In this document: one piece after another, positions 17,695 to 26,471 of the stretch
Numbering within the stretch: position 1 is the first letter of the stretch
How the letters are laid out: the number at the start of each line of letters is the position of its first letter
Assembly: GCA_046349875.1 (NCBI GenBank)
Contig: JAXMBN010000021.1
Span: 40,363-104,362, forward strand
Source of the DNA: JAXMBN01 sp046349875
Lineage (GTDB): Bacteria; Planctomycetota; Planctomycetia; Pirellulales; Pirellulaceae
Direction of reading: 5' to 3'
Length of the DNA stretch: 64,000 nucleotides
Notes under the pieces: generated by a model
Database searches by the model: none
What the model saw: only the letters and a program-made list of their open reading frames with translations
What the model was told of the DNA's origin: nothing
Program-made: the position numbers and the translations under genes

Positions 17695-20184
17695 ATGGCT
17701 TCGGGATCGAGCAGCATCACTCGCACAGAATCCGCTGATGGATCATCCCGTTTGGGCTCAAACCATGGGAACGATACCGATAAAGCGATCCATGGATATG
17801 GAGCCGAATTAGAAGAGGATCTTCGCATCTGTTTGGATCTGCTCGATCATTGCGAGGATGTGGTGGTGGAAAGCCTCGGCGTCCGCGAATTGCTCGATGC
17901 CGATTTTTCCTTTGATGGACAACCTTTGGTGGGGAGGTTAGCCGATGAGCGGGGCGACCCCACCCGAGGACTCTTTCAGCACGATCCCACGGACCATGTT
18001 GACGAGGATCAGACGGAACCACTCCATCCGGAAGTGACCAAGAGATTCTTGGATGCGCGCTTTCTAGGAGCAGGTGCATTTGGAATCGTCTTCTCTGCTT
18101 ATGACGCTTATCTTCGAGTCGAGGTAGCGCTCAAGATCCTGCGCCCTTCGCGATGTCGCTCTCATGAAGTTCGCTCGCGATTTCTTGGTGAAGCACAGAC
18201 AGCGGCTTTGTTAACGCATCCCGGAATTGTTCGTATCTACGATACCGGGCGACTTGGCCCATTGCTTTATATTTCGTCAGCCAAGGTGAGTGGAGGCTCT
18301 TTAGCGAGGTATCTCGAAGATCATCATGGCGGGTGGGCTCCCAAGGTTGCAGCTCGTTTCTTCTTGGGCATTGTGGATGCGGTTCAGTTTGCGCACTCCA
18401 AAGCAACCTTGCATCGCGATTTGAAGCCAGGCAACATCTTGCTTGAGCCCGACGGTGTCGATTCGCTTGAATTCTCCTATCGTCCCATTCTCACGGACTT
18501 TGGTTTGGCCAAACGTCTCGATCAAGCAACCGATGGTAAGAATCTTACCAAGGTTGGCGGCGTGATGGGGACTGCTCGCTATATGTCGCCCGAGCAAGCG
18601 CGTGGAGACTGGTCGGAATACGGCACGACGTCTGATATTTTTTCGTTGGGTATCATTCTCTATGAGCTCTTGGCTGGCACGACTCCATTCAATGGTCAAA
18701 GCGAATCCGAAATCCGAAGAAAGATCTTAGAACAGGAGCCGCAGCTCCTTCATAAGCTCAATCCGAAAACTCCCATCGACCTCTCTGCTATCGCCTGTAA
18801 ATGTCTCGAAAAAGATCCGCAGTATCGCTACCAATCTGCGCACGAACTTCGATGTGACCTCCAAAGGTACTTAGACGGTGAACCGATTCTGGCTCGCAAG
18901 CCTTCCGTGCTCAGGCGGACTTGGGGGCTAGCACGCAAGCATCCATTTGTATTGTCTATACTGCTACTAACGGGACTCGCAAATATCGGCGCAGTCTTTG
19001 GAACCACTTTTGCGCTCTACCAAGAGCGAAAGGCAAAAGCACGTGAACGTGCAACGTTAGATGACCTCTTAAGTGTCTATACATCGCTGATGGATGAAGT
19101 CACCAGCGGTGCAAAGAGCATCGATGATGTCGTGCAACACTCCTTGTTCAAGACGCGGGCCACATTGGAACGACATCGCGCCGAGATGCCTAACGACGAG
19201 AAAGTTCGTCACCAATTAAGCGTGATCAAACATCTTGTGTCGCTTGCCCACTCGCGAATGGGCGACCGAAAGCAAAGCGTTCGCGAACGCATCGAAGTTT
19301 GTAGCATGCTCGGCGATCTTGTGCGTGAGGATCCTGCCAATCGCGACTATCGTTTTCAGCGGTTCTTTTCCTTGTTGTTATTGGGTACGTGGATGGTGGA
19401 TAGTCCCGAACTCCTCGAGTTCTCGCGCCACTCTCTGCAGACGCATCATCTTCCACAGGATGGGGTCGCGATACTCGAGCTGGCAACGAGGGAAATTGAA
19501 AAGCTGCAAAGCGAATTCCCAGAAGATTTTACCTATCGCGATGCGCTCGCCGCGATACGCGTTGAAATGGCAATGCGTTATAGCGTTTCCGATCCGGCGA
19601 AGTGCAAATGGCTTTTACAAGAAGGGATCAACACGTCACTCGGACTGTGGGAACAAGTTCCTGAGAAAGGTGTCTATGCGAAGCACGCGATTGCTGGCCT
19701 AGCGAAAATGGCTCGTCTATCGGCGACGCAAGGAAATTGGGAGGAAGCACGCAACTCCATCGAAAAAGCGAAAAGTGTGTTTGAAGCCTCTTTGCAATCG
19801 GTGTTGGATCAGATGTGGGTTGCCATCGAATACGTGGCCCTCTTAGAAACCGAAACCGAAATTCTCGTCGCCCTGGGCGAATGGCAACAGGCCGCCGATC
19901 GATGCGACGAATCGATGATCCATTTGCGAAAGATTCGACAATCGCAGCCGGCTCCACTGCTTCACATCTGCCTCGAAATGCGCATGATTCTCCATCGCTA
20001 CCAGATCGCCCGCGAGCTCAAGGAAGAGGCAAAAATCCTGGACCTTGAGCTACGGATGATCGAAGAAGTGGAGGCTGTGAAATCGGAAGAATTCTTGCGG
20101 GAAAACTTCCAGCGATATCTCGCGCACGCTCTAATTCCAGAAGAGCTTCGCCAAAGTTTGTTGGAGATCTTGGCCAGCCACTAA
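17695..20184 (+). CDS. Ser/Thr protein kinase with membrane segment and helical C-terminal region
   Basis: A protein of 829 residues. The kinase domain spans about 115-395 and has the glycine loop GAGAFGIVF (123), VALKIL with the ATP-binding Lys, the catalytic HRDLKPGN (240), DFG (268) and GTARYMSPEQ. All catalytic residues are present, so it should be active. A single membrane segment follows at about 415-440 (FVLSILLLTGLANIGAVFG). The C-terminal 380 residues are helical and TPR-like, probably exported and used for sensing or partner binding. This architecture is very common in Planctomycetes. It overlaps the convergent lipoprotein gene by four bases. The target is unknown. Confidence 0.95.
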   Translation: MASGSSSITRTESADGSSRLGSNHGNDTDKAIHGYGAELEEDLRICLDLLDHCEDVVVESLGVRELLDADFSFDGQPLVGRLADERGDPTRGLFQHDPTDHVDEDQTEPLHPEVTKRFLDARFLGAGAFGIVFSAYDAYLRVEVALKILRPSRCRSHEVRSRFLGEAQTAALLTHPGIVRIYDTGRLGPLLYISSAKVSGGSLARYLEDHHGGWAPKVAARFFLGIVDAVQFAHSKATLHRDLKPGNILLEPDGVDSLEFSYRPILTDFGLAKRLDQATDGKNLTKVGGVMGTARYMSPEQARGDWSEYGTTSDIFSLGIILYELLAGTTPFNGQSESEIRRKILEQEPQLLHKLNPKTPIDLSAIACKCLEKDPQYRYQSAHELRCDLQRYLDGEPILARKPSVLRRTWGLARKHPFVLSILLLTGLANIGAVFGTTFALYQERKAKARERATLDDLLSVYTSLMDEVTSGAKSIDDVVQHSLFKTRATLERHRAEMPNDEKVRHQLSVIKHLVSLAHSRMGDRKQSVRERIEVCSMLGDLVREDPANRDYRFQRFFSLLLLGTWMVDSPELLEFSRHSLQTHHLPQDGVAILELATREIEKLQSEFPEDFTYRDALAAIRVEMAMRYSVSDPAKCKWLLQEGINTSLGLWEQVPEKGVYAKHAIAGLAKMARLSATQGNWEEARNSIEKAKSVFEASLQSVLDQMWVAIEYVALLETETEILVALGEWQQAADRCDESMIHLRKIRQSQPAPLLHICLEMRMILHRYQIARELKEEAKILDLELRMIEEVEAVKSEEFLRENFQRYLAHALIPEELRQSLLEILASH

Positions 20185-20522
20185 CGACGTATGCGGTTCG
20201 ATTGAACGACTTTCCCTTCGCTCATTCCCGCAAGAAAGGTCTCGTTATGATACGACCATCGTACCCAGTTGAGTTCGAGCGGGAGTGCACCAGGAGGTAG
20301 ATCAGAAACCTGCGGATCGGTTCGGTCAAGTTGGCGGCTCGGGCCAAGAACAGACTCGAGGTCCGCTTGAGTGAGCTTGCTGGGTTGCTTCAAAATGGCT
20401 TGTTCGGCTTGGTCAAACTTTTGGGCGAAGTTACCCATGTTCAAAGTGCGATTCTGCGGTTGGCAGCCAACGAAAGAAACGCAAGATATCGACAGCAAGA
20501 CAATCAAATTCAACTTACGCAT
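20181..20522 (-). CDS. Small lipoprotein, function unknown
   Basis: A protein of 113 residues with a type II signal peptide: MRKLNLIVLLSISCVSFVGC, where SFVGC is a plausible lipobox and Cys20 the acylated residue. The mature part is about 94 residues and contains a segment resembling the short SmpA/BLC-like lipoproteins (LTQADLESVLGPSRQ, then WVRWSYHNETFLAGMSEGKVVQ), which is a weak similarity. It is probably anchored in a membrane facing the periplasm. It ends inside the 3' end of the convergent kinase gene; no neighbour gives a functional hint. Confidence 0.8.
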   Translation of the reverse strand: MRKLNLIVLLSISCVSFVGCQPQNRTLNMGNFAQKFDQAEQAILKQPSKLTQADLESVLGPSRQLDRTDPQVSDLPPGALPLELNWVRWSYHNETFLAGMSEGKVVQSNRIRR

Positions 20523-20679
20523 CGATCCCTCCGTGGAATGGATTGAATGAACTTCGCAGAGATTACCCCTTTCGAGCGTTTGAGACTATCGCAGTTTGCA
20601 TCCCAAAATCGTTTGCTAGCACATGCTTGAGATTGTACGTTTTGAAGGTTCGTATACTTCATAACCGAATCGTCAGTGA

Positions 20680-20945
20680 CGGCTGAACTACATCACAACC
20701 CGAAGCGTCCGTTTTGAAGTTGCGCTAATGAGCGGTTGGCGTGCAGAAAGCCTTGTTTTTCACAACCCGAAGCGTCAGCGAGGGACGGCATACCTCATGG
20801 CACGAAGCGTCGCCGAGGGACGTACTACATCACAACCCGAGGCATCAGCAAGGGATGTCTCAAGCAAGGCAAAATCACTGGAAAAGTTAGTCCCTCGCTC
20901 ACGCTTCGGGTTGTGATAATACTCAAATGCGCAACTTCAAAAGTA
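20680..20945. repeat. Composite inverted-repeat element with CACAACCCGAAGCG motifs
   Basis: The ends are a perfect 14-base inverted repeat: TTTTGAAGTTGCGC at 20712-20725 and its complement at 20929-20942. Inside lie copies of CACAACCCGAAGCGTCAGCG and its variants in direct orientation (near 20695, 20761, 20801 and 20832), and one inverted copy near 20890-20916. Copies in opposite orientation can form a large hairpin. The motif resembles short repeats scattered in Pirellulales genomes, whose spurious translation contains NPKRQRG; I regard it as non-coding. Confidence 0.75.
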
Positions 20946-20995
20946 AGTAGCTTGGGCAGTGCCAAGGGCCTCATTTGCGAAGGTGCGTTGCTAAG

Positions 20996-21442
20996 ATGGG
21001 AGTATTGAAGACTACCGTGCTGGTATCGGGAGTGATCGCAATCTGGATTGCGTCCATGCTGAACGCCCGCTTCCAGAAGAGAAACTTCAAGGACCTTTCG
21101 GCGGAAGATAAATGGAAAGTAGAATCGATCACGTGCGGGCCATTCGATTCTTGGTTGGCATTGGTTTCTTTGGCACCCTTCGTCCTATTTCTACCCTTAA
21201 TGGTTTATCTTGGACCGGATCATTCGCAGACCGTGGGGTTGCTTTTCATTGGCTGTTACTTTGTGGTTAACGTCGTCAACAACATCGGGTTCATGAATCG
21301 CCGAGTTCGAGCTTTAGCTTCATTGGGGCTAGCGGATTCCTTTGTTGAATCGGAAAGGAATCGAATGGTCTGGAATGCTTGGTTGGAACCAGCGGCGTGG
21401 ACAACATTCATCTTCGTCATCGTGTTGCCATTGGGGGCTTAG
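20996..21442 (+). CDS. Small integral membrane protein, function unknown
   Basis: The ATG at 20996 gives 148 residues. Hydrophobic segments are seen at about 3-22 (TTVLVSGVIAIWIASML), 53-75 (WLALVSLAPFVLFLPLMVYL), 80-98 (VGLLFIGCYFVVNVVNNI) and 128-146 (AAWTTFIFVIVLPLG), so three or four membrane passes. I recognise no family. It lies just after the repeat element and before a group of other small membrane or secreted proteins in the same direction, which may be accessory genes. Confidence 0.65.
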   Translation: MGVLKTTVLVSGVIAIWIASMLNARFQKRNFKDLSAEDKWKVESITCGPFDSWLALVSLAPFVLFLPLMVYLGPDHSQTVGLLFIGCYFVVNVVNNIGFMNRRVRALASLGLADSFVESERNRMVWNAWLEPAAWTTFIFVIVLPLGA

Positions 21443-21562
21443 GCCATCCAGACGAGTTGTCATGGCATAGGTTCATAGCGTCTGGCTTTTCCTTTTCGCT
21501 TGTCGTTTATCTCGCGACGGTAGGAGAGCGAGAGCGAACCAGATTTTTAAAAGGTGAAAGTC

Positions 21563-22477
21563 ATGTGTTGCTTTTCCCAGCCAGTCATTTCAGTCTCGAA
21601 CACGCAAATCTTTGCGAGGGGTGGCGACGTCGGATGGCAATATCTGGTTTATCAGATGAATTATGAGTCTGCAGATGCGAACGCGATGATCTTGCCGCTT
21701 CCGATCAAACAACCTGCCACGGAACAATCGCTCGAGTTCATCGATCTAAGCGATTGTGACACGTTTTTCGATGATTTAGATCATGGCTTTCCCTATCATA
21801 CGCAAGCGACAATCGGCTGCGCTGCACCGAGAAATCAATTGTTGCGTCTCGGACTTGAAGTGCACAAAGTGGGCAACTACATCGCTTCCTTTGTGCCGAC
21901 ACTAGGCGACTTTGATCGGCTTGATCCCAAGTTTGTATTGCCTCGGCAGGTTTGGAAGAATTTTCCTGGGTACGAAGATTATGGATTTGCAGTGTTTCAG
22001 TTGGCCGCGGGTTCGCTCAAGCCACATCCTATGGCCTTTCAATTTAAGACCGACGGCGACGCACTCTTTTTCCCGACGCTTCATATTCATGACGGGATGG
22101 TACATTCAGCCGAAGAGTTCGATCACGTTCTGTATATGCAGCATGCGGGTTTGGACAGCAGAGTCTATCGCTACGAAAACGCTGATATCGAAGATCGATC
22201 GACGGGTTTGATTCGATCCAAATACAAGGCCTCTCGATTTTGTAAGATTGCTGCATGTCATGGCGTGATGGATGGCGATCTGTTGGTTCACCGAAAAATC
22301 ATGCGAGGCGAATTTCCAAATGTTGATACGGTTTTTGAATTGTCGGGCAATCCAACGACACCCACTTTGAATTTGCGACCTTGGCTAGGGTATACTCCAT
22401 GGTTGATGGCGTTGGGTGCAGTCGCATGGTTCTTGAATCGACGCTCCAGACTCAAGATTGCGGCCCGTCGTCGATGA
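21563..22477 (+). CDS. Conserved-looking protein with N-terminal MCCFSQPV motif and C-terminal membrane segment
   Basis: ATG 21563 is preferred because AAAAGGTG lies seven bases upstream; an in-frame GTG at 21554 adds three residues. The product has about 304 residues. It begins MCCFSQPVISVSNTQIFAR and continues MILPLPIKQP and FIDLSDCDTFFDDLDHGFP, blocks that I recall from uncharacterised proteins in planctomycetes and other bacteria. I cannot name a family. The last 40 residues contain one membrane segment (WLGYTPWLMALGAVAWFL) followed by an Arg-rich tail, a layout like PEP-CTERM or similar sorting tails but without the PEP motif. Function unknown. Confidence 0.75.
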   Translation: MCCFSQPVISVSNTQIFARGGDVGWQYLVYQMNYESADANAMILPLPIKQPATEQSLEFIDLSDCDTFFDDLDHGFPYHTQATIGCAAPRNQLLRLGLEVHKVGNYIASFVPTLGDFDRLDPKFVLPRQVWKNFPGYEDYGFAVFQLAAGSLKPHPMAFQFKTDGDALFFPTLHIHDGMVHSAEEFDHVLYMQHAGLDSRVYRYENADIEDRSTGLIRSKYKASRFCKIAACHGVMDGDLLVHRKIMRGEFPNVDTVFELSGNPTTPTLNLRPWLGYTPWLMALGAVAWFLNRRSRLKIAARRR

Positions 22478-22689
22478 GCTGCCCGAGAAGAGAGTTTGTT
22501 GCTCTCGATGAAGGTAATGCTAAGAATTGGAATTTTAGTGATGGTACTGGAGCGTACGGTGAATTCTCTAGTGTTGGTTATGCGACGGCATGTGTTCCGT
22601 CTAACAGTTTCTAATTGAGGTCGTTGTTTACCATCGCCTTAAGCAGGCGAGTTCAAAAATGAAATGGCGAAAGTTTGCGTCAAATTGAG

Positions 22690-23157
22690 ATGAGGACGCA
22701 ATGCGGAATGATTCATAAAATAGATGTAATCACGGGAACAGTCCTAGGGCTTTTGCTCCTCCCCAGCATTCTCTTTGCGGGATGGTATTGCTTTGTGCTT
22801 GGTTTGGCAACATTTTTTGGATTACTGTTGAGTAGCACTTTTCCATACGAGACTGCATTCATTGCTGTAGCGGTTGGCGGGACGGGAGTCTTGGGATGCT
22901 ATGTCGTTGTCAATCTCATTGTGAATGCGCGAGGAGCATTAAGATCAGTATCAATTTTTTCGTTCTTGGTTTTTACGCTGACTTTCTTTGTTTGGTGGGC
23001 CCAGTCACCACCAAATAGAGTTGCGATGAATGATTTGTGGTACATCCCAATTTATATCAACGCGACAACATTGATGGCGTGCCTATGGACCGTTTTACTT
23101 TATGTTCGGACTCGATTGGGGACTAAGAGGAAAACGGGCAATAAACTAGTCAGGTGA
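22690..23157 (+). CDS. Small multi-pass membrane protein, function unknown
   Basis: About 155 residues from ATG 22690; ATGs at 22675 and 22708 are also possible and no ribosome site clearly decides. Four hydrophobic segments are visible: LGLLLLPSILFAGWYCFVLG, AVAVGGTGVLGCYVVVNLIV, VSIFSFLVFTLTFFVWW and INATTLMACLWTVLLYV. I recognise no domain. It belongs to a run of short, poorly conserved membrane or secreted proteins between 21.0 and 24.4 kb. Confidence 0.6.
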   Translation: MRTQCGMIHKIDVITGTVLGLLLLPSILFAGWYCFVLGLATFFGLLLSSTFPYETAFIAVAVGGTGVLGCYVVVNLIVNARGALRSVSIFSFLVFTLTFFVWWAQSPPNRVAMNDLWYIPIYINATTLMACLWTVLLYVRTRLGTKRKTGNKLVR

Positions 23158-23233
23158 GGTGAGGGACTTTGGCCTCTTAGGTACGTTGACATGCGCATGT
23201 TGCCTCAAGGTGCGATATCGTAAGGATACGAAC

Positions 23234-23815
23234 ATGAATCACTCCATTCGAATTCTGGTTATCTTTGGGTTCGTATTTACGGTTATTGCCGAGGTAGTGG
23301 CCGGAACCGACAACTGGGTGATCGCGCCTCAGTTGTGTAGCGGACGAGCCTATTCCGATGCGGCGAAAGAAGCGAATTGGAAATACGATCAGGAACAGCA
23401 GGTTTCGTTTGCTTCGGTCGAAAGCAAGGCAATGTTCCTCCGCATGCTACCCGGCGAGGCGTCGAGTTTTGTGGTGGACGTCAAGTTGCGGATGCCAGAG
23501 GATACACAGTGTCGATTGACGGTTGGCGAATCGATCATCAACCTCAGGAAAATGGGGGCTCGCATCCAATTGCTCAACGGAGATCGAGTAATCTCGGTCG
23601 ATCATCATGAAGATTCAGGCGGATGGACACAGCTCAGCGTGGCGCGGCGTGACGGGAAAGTGTCAGCGCGAATCCATGGAGTGACGATTCTCGAGTTGGT
23701 CCCTGTCAATCAAACCATTGAGAGCATCTCGCTTCAATCAACTCGCGGTACGATCGCTGTCAGTAACTATGTCATCACCGGCGATTTGCAGAAGCGTGAG
23801 TCGACAATGCGATGA
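23234..23815 (+). CDS. Secreted protein, LamG/DUF1080-like fold suspected
   Basis: The ATG at 23234 has AAGGA upstream and opens a signal peptide (IRILVIFGFVFTVIAEVVAG). The product has 193 residues. The mature part is beta-rich, with short strands such as SFVVDVKLRMPEDTQCRLTVG, GWTQLSVARRDGKVSARIHG and ISLQSTRGTIAVSNYVI. This pattern resembles the jelly-roll domain of DUF1080/laminin-G-like proteins, very common in planctomycete exported proteins. The similarity is structural impression only; no catalytic motif is visible. Confidence 0.65.
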   Translation: MNHSIRILVIFGFVFTVIAEVVAGTDNWVIAPQLCSGRAYSDAAKEANWKYDQEQQVSFASVESKAMFLRMLPGEASSFVVDVKLRMPEDTQCRLTVGESIINLRKMGARIQLLNGDRVISVDHHEDSGGWTQLSVARRDGKVSARIHGVTILELVPVNQTIESISLQSTRGTIAVSNYVITGDLQKRESTMR

Positions 23816-23930
23816 TCGTAAGAGTACATGCTCGATTCTGAATGTTGCTCGCCATTGTATCGCGGATGGAATGGATGATCACCGCACAGGGCCCGAGAAA
23901 CCATCTACTGTTTTGAAGTCTAACATAGTG

Positions 23931-24380
23931 ATGAACGATTCTCGAACTCTCTCTTTATCCCACGACGGAAAAATCCGATTGGCGGGAATCGTGATGTTCG
24001 TGCTGTCGTTGGTGCTTCCTGCAGCAAAGATGGGGTCGGTTCCGAGCTATGGAATTGTTTGGCTCATACAAGGCACAATCCTTTCGCTGTACCCAAATGG
24101 AAGCGAGGCTGCGAGCCTTTCGTTGCTTGCGTTGATAATGAATCTTGGATGCATTGTATCGATCACAGTTTCATTCCATCGCAGACGGTACGTCATGGTG
24201 GATGTCCTTGTCGCACTTTCCTGTGGTTTTTGTGCAATCCTCCTAGCGGTGCGACCGTACTCAGGATTTGAGCAGGTCTATTTCGGCTACTATGTTTGGA
24301 TTGGATCCGCCATTGTTATGGCGGTCGTTCCGGTCGTTCTGCGATGCCTTGTCCTCAATGAAATGGATGCGACGCAGTAG
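23931..24380 (+). CDS. Small multi-pass membrane protein, function unknown
   Basis: ATG 23931 gives 149 residues; the same frame is open upstream but without membrane character. Hydrophobic segments at about 18-35 (GIVMFVLSLVLPAAKM), 43-58, 64-82 (LSLLALIMNLGCIVSITVSF), 88-105 and 118-140 suggest four or five passes. I recognise no family and see no conserved charged residues in the membrane parts. Confidence 0.6.
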   Translation: MNDSRTLSLSHDGKIRLAGIVMFVLSLVLPAAKMGSVPSYGIVWLIQGTILSLYPNGSEAASLSLLALIMNLGCIVSITVSFHRRRYVMVDVLVALSCGFCAILLAVRPYSGFEQVYFGYYVWIGSAIVMAVVPVVLRCLVLNEMDATQ

Positions 24381-24497
24381 CCCATTGGGCTATGATTGTC
24401 GAGAGAAGAATCACGCCGTGTGAAGCCCTTCACTGTGAGCATTCGCAGGGCGAGAGTTGGATTGCAGGGGCGCGAGAAATTCTACGAGTATTTAGCC

Positions 24498-24860
24498 GTG
24501 ACAGCACGCATTCCTATCCTCTTTGTCTGTGCCCGAAATCAGTGGCGAAGTCCTACGGCGGAACGGATGTATCGCGACGATAATCGATTCTCCGTGCGAT
24601 CTTGTGGCCTGAGTGCTCAGTCACCAAGGAGGATTCGCGAAGAGGATCTCGCGTGGGCGGAGGTTATCTTTGTGATGGAGTCCAAACATCGTAAGAGGTT
24701 GGTTGAGCAGTTTCATCATGTATTGGAAGCGAAGCAAGTACATGTTCTCGATATACCTGACGATTATCAATTCATGGATCCTGAGTTGATAGAGATAATT
24801 CAAGATCGCGTCGAAGGGTATTTTCGCCATCTTCCAAAGACCGCGCCGGACGAGGCTTAA
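24498..24860 (+). CDS. COG4551-type predicted protein tyrosine phosphatase
   Basis: The GTG at 24498 gives 120 residues, the usual size of this family; a longer frame from TTG 24396 has no matching extension in the family. The phosphatase P-loop is ILFVCARNQWRSPTAE (Cys-x5-Arg-Ser). Other family blocks follow: RSCGLSAQSPRRI, DLAWAEVIFVME, VLDIPDDYQFMDPELIEI. The Asp residues of DIPDD are candidates for the general acid. These are small cytoplasmic relatives of low-molecular-weight tyrosine phosphatases; their substrates are not known. It is a stand-alone gene here. Confidence 0.85.
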   Translation: MTARIPILFVCARNQWRSPTAERMYRDDNRFSVRSCGLSAQSPRRIREEDLAWAEVIFVMESKHRKRLVEQFHHVLEAKQVHVLDIPDDYQFMDPELIEIIQDRVEGYFRHLPKTAPDEA

Positions 24861-25352
24861 GATAGGGAGTGGACATTGAACGAAATGCAATGACGATGAA
24901 TGCAAGGTTATTGCTTTGTTACGATGAACTTGCGAATGAAGAATATCTATTTCGGTGGACTTACGTTGTTGATCTGGCGGTGTTGTAGGCAACGGCATTG
25001 ATCCAGATTGTCAATAGAAAGTTGAGATGGATTCGAGTTCTTCATTGACTTTCGTCTTGCTTGATGCAATACTTAGAAGTCTGATTTGCAGTTGATGCAG
25101 CGATTTCTTGAAATGAATCCGAGTCCCGTCTCTTGGGACTAATGTTCTTAATAGGATTCGATTAGCTGTTGGTTGGAGAAAAAGGCCTGTCTTATTTACC
25201 GATTTAGTTGTTTCGGTTAGAGGTCTTTCTGTATTTATTCTGATTTGCTCGCCTTGTCGTACGGACTTTTGGTTCTCGGTGGAGACGTCGCCGCTCTAAG
25301 AACTTTAGTGCTCGCTTGATGATGGATGTGTGGATTGGATAGGAGTAGCGAT
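24861..25352. other. Intergenic region upstream of the RRM gene
   Basis: Nearly 500 bases with no convincing coding frame. It should contain the promoter and a long leader of the RNA-binding protein gene. I see no recognisable riboswitch or RNA gene. Confidence 0.5.
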
Positions 25353-25688
25353 ATGACAAATATTTATGTGGGCAATCTTTCATTCCGTGCGACTGAAGCC
25401 GATCTTTCGGATGCATTCTCCCAATACGGAGATGTAAGCAAGGTCAGTATCATCATGGATCGAGAAACCGGGCGTTCTCGCGGCTTCGGTTTTGTGGAGA
25501 TGAGCAACTCGAACGAAGCACGTGCTGCTATACAAGGGCTCGATCAATCGAACCTTGGCGATCGAACTATTTCTTGCAATGAGGCACGCGAACGTGAAAG
25601 CCGTTCGTCTCGCGGTGGATTCGGAGGCGGGAGAGACAATAGTTACGGCGAGCAACGCGGATATTCCTCTCGCGGATCCCAGTACTAA
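25353..25688 (+). CDS. RRM-domain RNA-binding protein
   Basis: The ATG at 25353 has AGGAG eight bases upstream. The product has 111 residues with a single RNA recognition motif: RNP2 is IYVGNLSF (near residue 4) and RNP1 is RGFGFVEM (near residue 46), with a C-terminal Arg/Gly/Ser-rich tail (GGFGGGRD, GYSSRGSQY). This is the architecture of the bacterial glycine-rich Rbp family in cyanobacteria and planctomycetes, cytoplasmic RNA binders often induced by cold or stress. A clear terminator follows the gene, so it is probably a single-gene transcript. Confidence 0.93.
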   Translation: MTNIYVGNLSFRATEADLSDAFSQYGDVSKVSIIMDRETGRSRGFGFVEMSNSNEARAAIQGLDQSNLGDRTISCNEARERESRSSRGGFGGGRDNSYGEQRGYSSRGSQY

Positions 25689-25734
25689 GTCAAACTCTAT
25701 CGACTCGCACTTGTGATCCGAAGTTAAACTCAAG

Positions 25735-25767
25735 AGCCAGCATCTTTAAAGGGTGTTGGCTTTTTTC
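25735..25767 (+). terminator. Rho-independent terminator after the RRM gene
   Basis: AGCCAGCATC and GGGTGTTGGCT flank a short TTTAAA loop and pair over about ten bases, including G-T pairs. A run of six T follows directly. It lies about 45 bases after the RRM stop. Confidence 0.85.
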
Positions 25768-25905
25768 GTTTTGATTTCTGCATCGTCCCGCAGGGCGTGG
25801 TTTGAGGCGGGGATATCGCTTGCGCTGTTCTTCGTTTCCTGCTCGTTGGTGTCATCTTCAATAACTGTGTACGTTGTTTCGAGGTTTCTGTGTGGCTTTC
25901 GCAGC

Positions 25906-26445
25906 CTAACGGATGGCAGTCATTGTGACATGCTTGTCACCATCTTCTTTTTTGAAATGCTTGTCGAACACAACCAACAGGAAGACAGATGCCCACAAAA
26001 CAATAAGTACAACTGCAAATTTTAAAAATAAAAACAACACATCAAGCAATCTATCTTTAATACCCTTGGCGTGATGTTCAAACACATGCCCAATCGTTTT
26101 CAGTTTTTCAGCTAATTCTCCAAACTCTTCTGCTGAAATCGCTACAAATAACAATCCACCAACGATTACCTCAAACGCAATGGCAATCTCTTTTGGACCA
26201 CCATGTGGATGTGGACTCATTACTTTAAAAAACACAAACGCAGCGAGTGCCAATACGACAGCGATCCAAGCCCAGTTTCCAACGTCGTATCTTGTTGGGG
26301 ACTCAATTGGCTTAAAGTCAGAGGGGAATATTGGATACTTGCAGTTCGCACATGAGATCGGTCTTTGTTTGGGCATCGACCTCGTTTCATATCTGTGCTT
26401 ACACTTCCTGCACTCGACAAAGTACTTGTTCGTTTGCTGATTCAT
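25906..26445 (-). CDS. Zinc-ribbon membrane protein, function unknown
   Basis: A protein of 179 residues. The N-terminus has two CxxC pairs (CRKCKHRYET and CANCKYPI), a zinc ribbon. Two or three membrane segments follow (WAWIAVVLALAAFVFF, IAFEVIVGGLLFVAIS, LFLFLKFAVVLIVLWASVFLLV) with a short charged helix between them (EEFGELAEKLKTIGHVFEHHAKGIKDRL). Base composition is AT-richer than in the hydrogenase operon, which suggests transfer. It is transcribed in the same direction as the adjacent membrane protein gene, 26 bases away, so the two may act together. Function not recognised. Confidence 0.75.
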   Translation of the reverse strand: MNQQTNKYFVECRKCKHRYETRSMPKQRPISCANCKYPIFPSDFKPIESPTRYDVGNWAWIAVVLALAAFVFFKVMSPHPHGGPKEIAIAFEVIVGGLLFVAISAEEFGELAEKLKTIGHVFEHHAKGIKDRLLDVLFLFLKFAVVLIVLWASVFLLVVFDKHFKKEDGDKHVTMTAIR

Positions 26446-26471
26446 GAAGTTTGCAGTTGAAAACTAGGCTC

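Noticed and set aside
20728..20916. Open frame whose translation contains NPKRQRG-type sequence, as in many annotated small planctomycete proteins
   Set aside because: It is the direct translation of the dispersed DNA repeat, with no ribosome site, and is better explained as non-coding.
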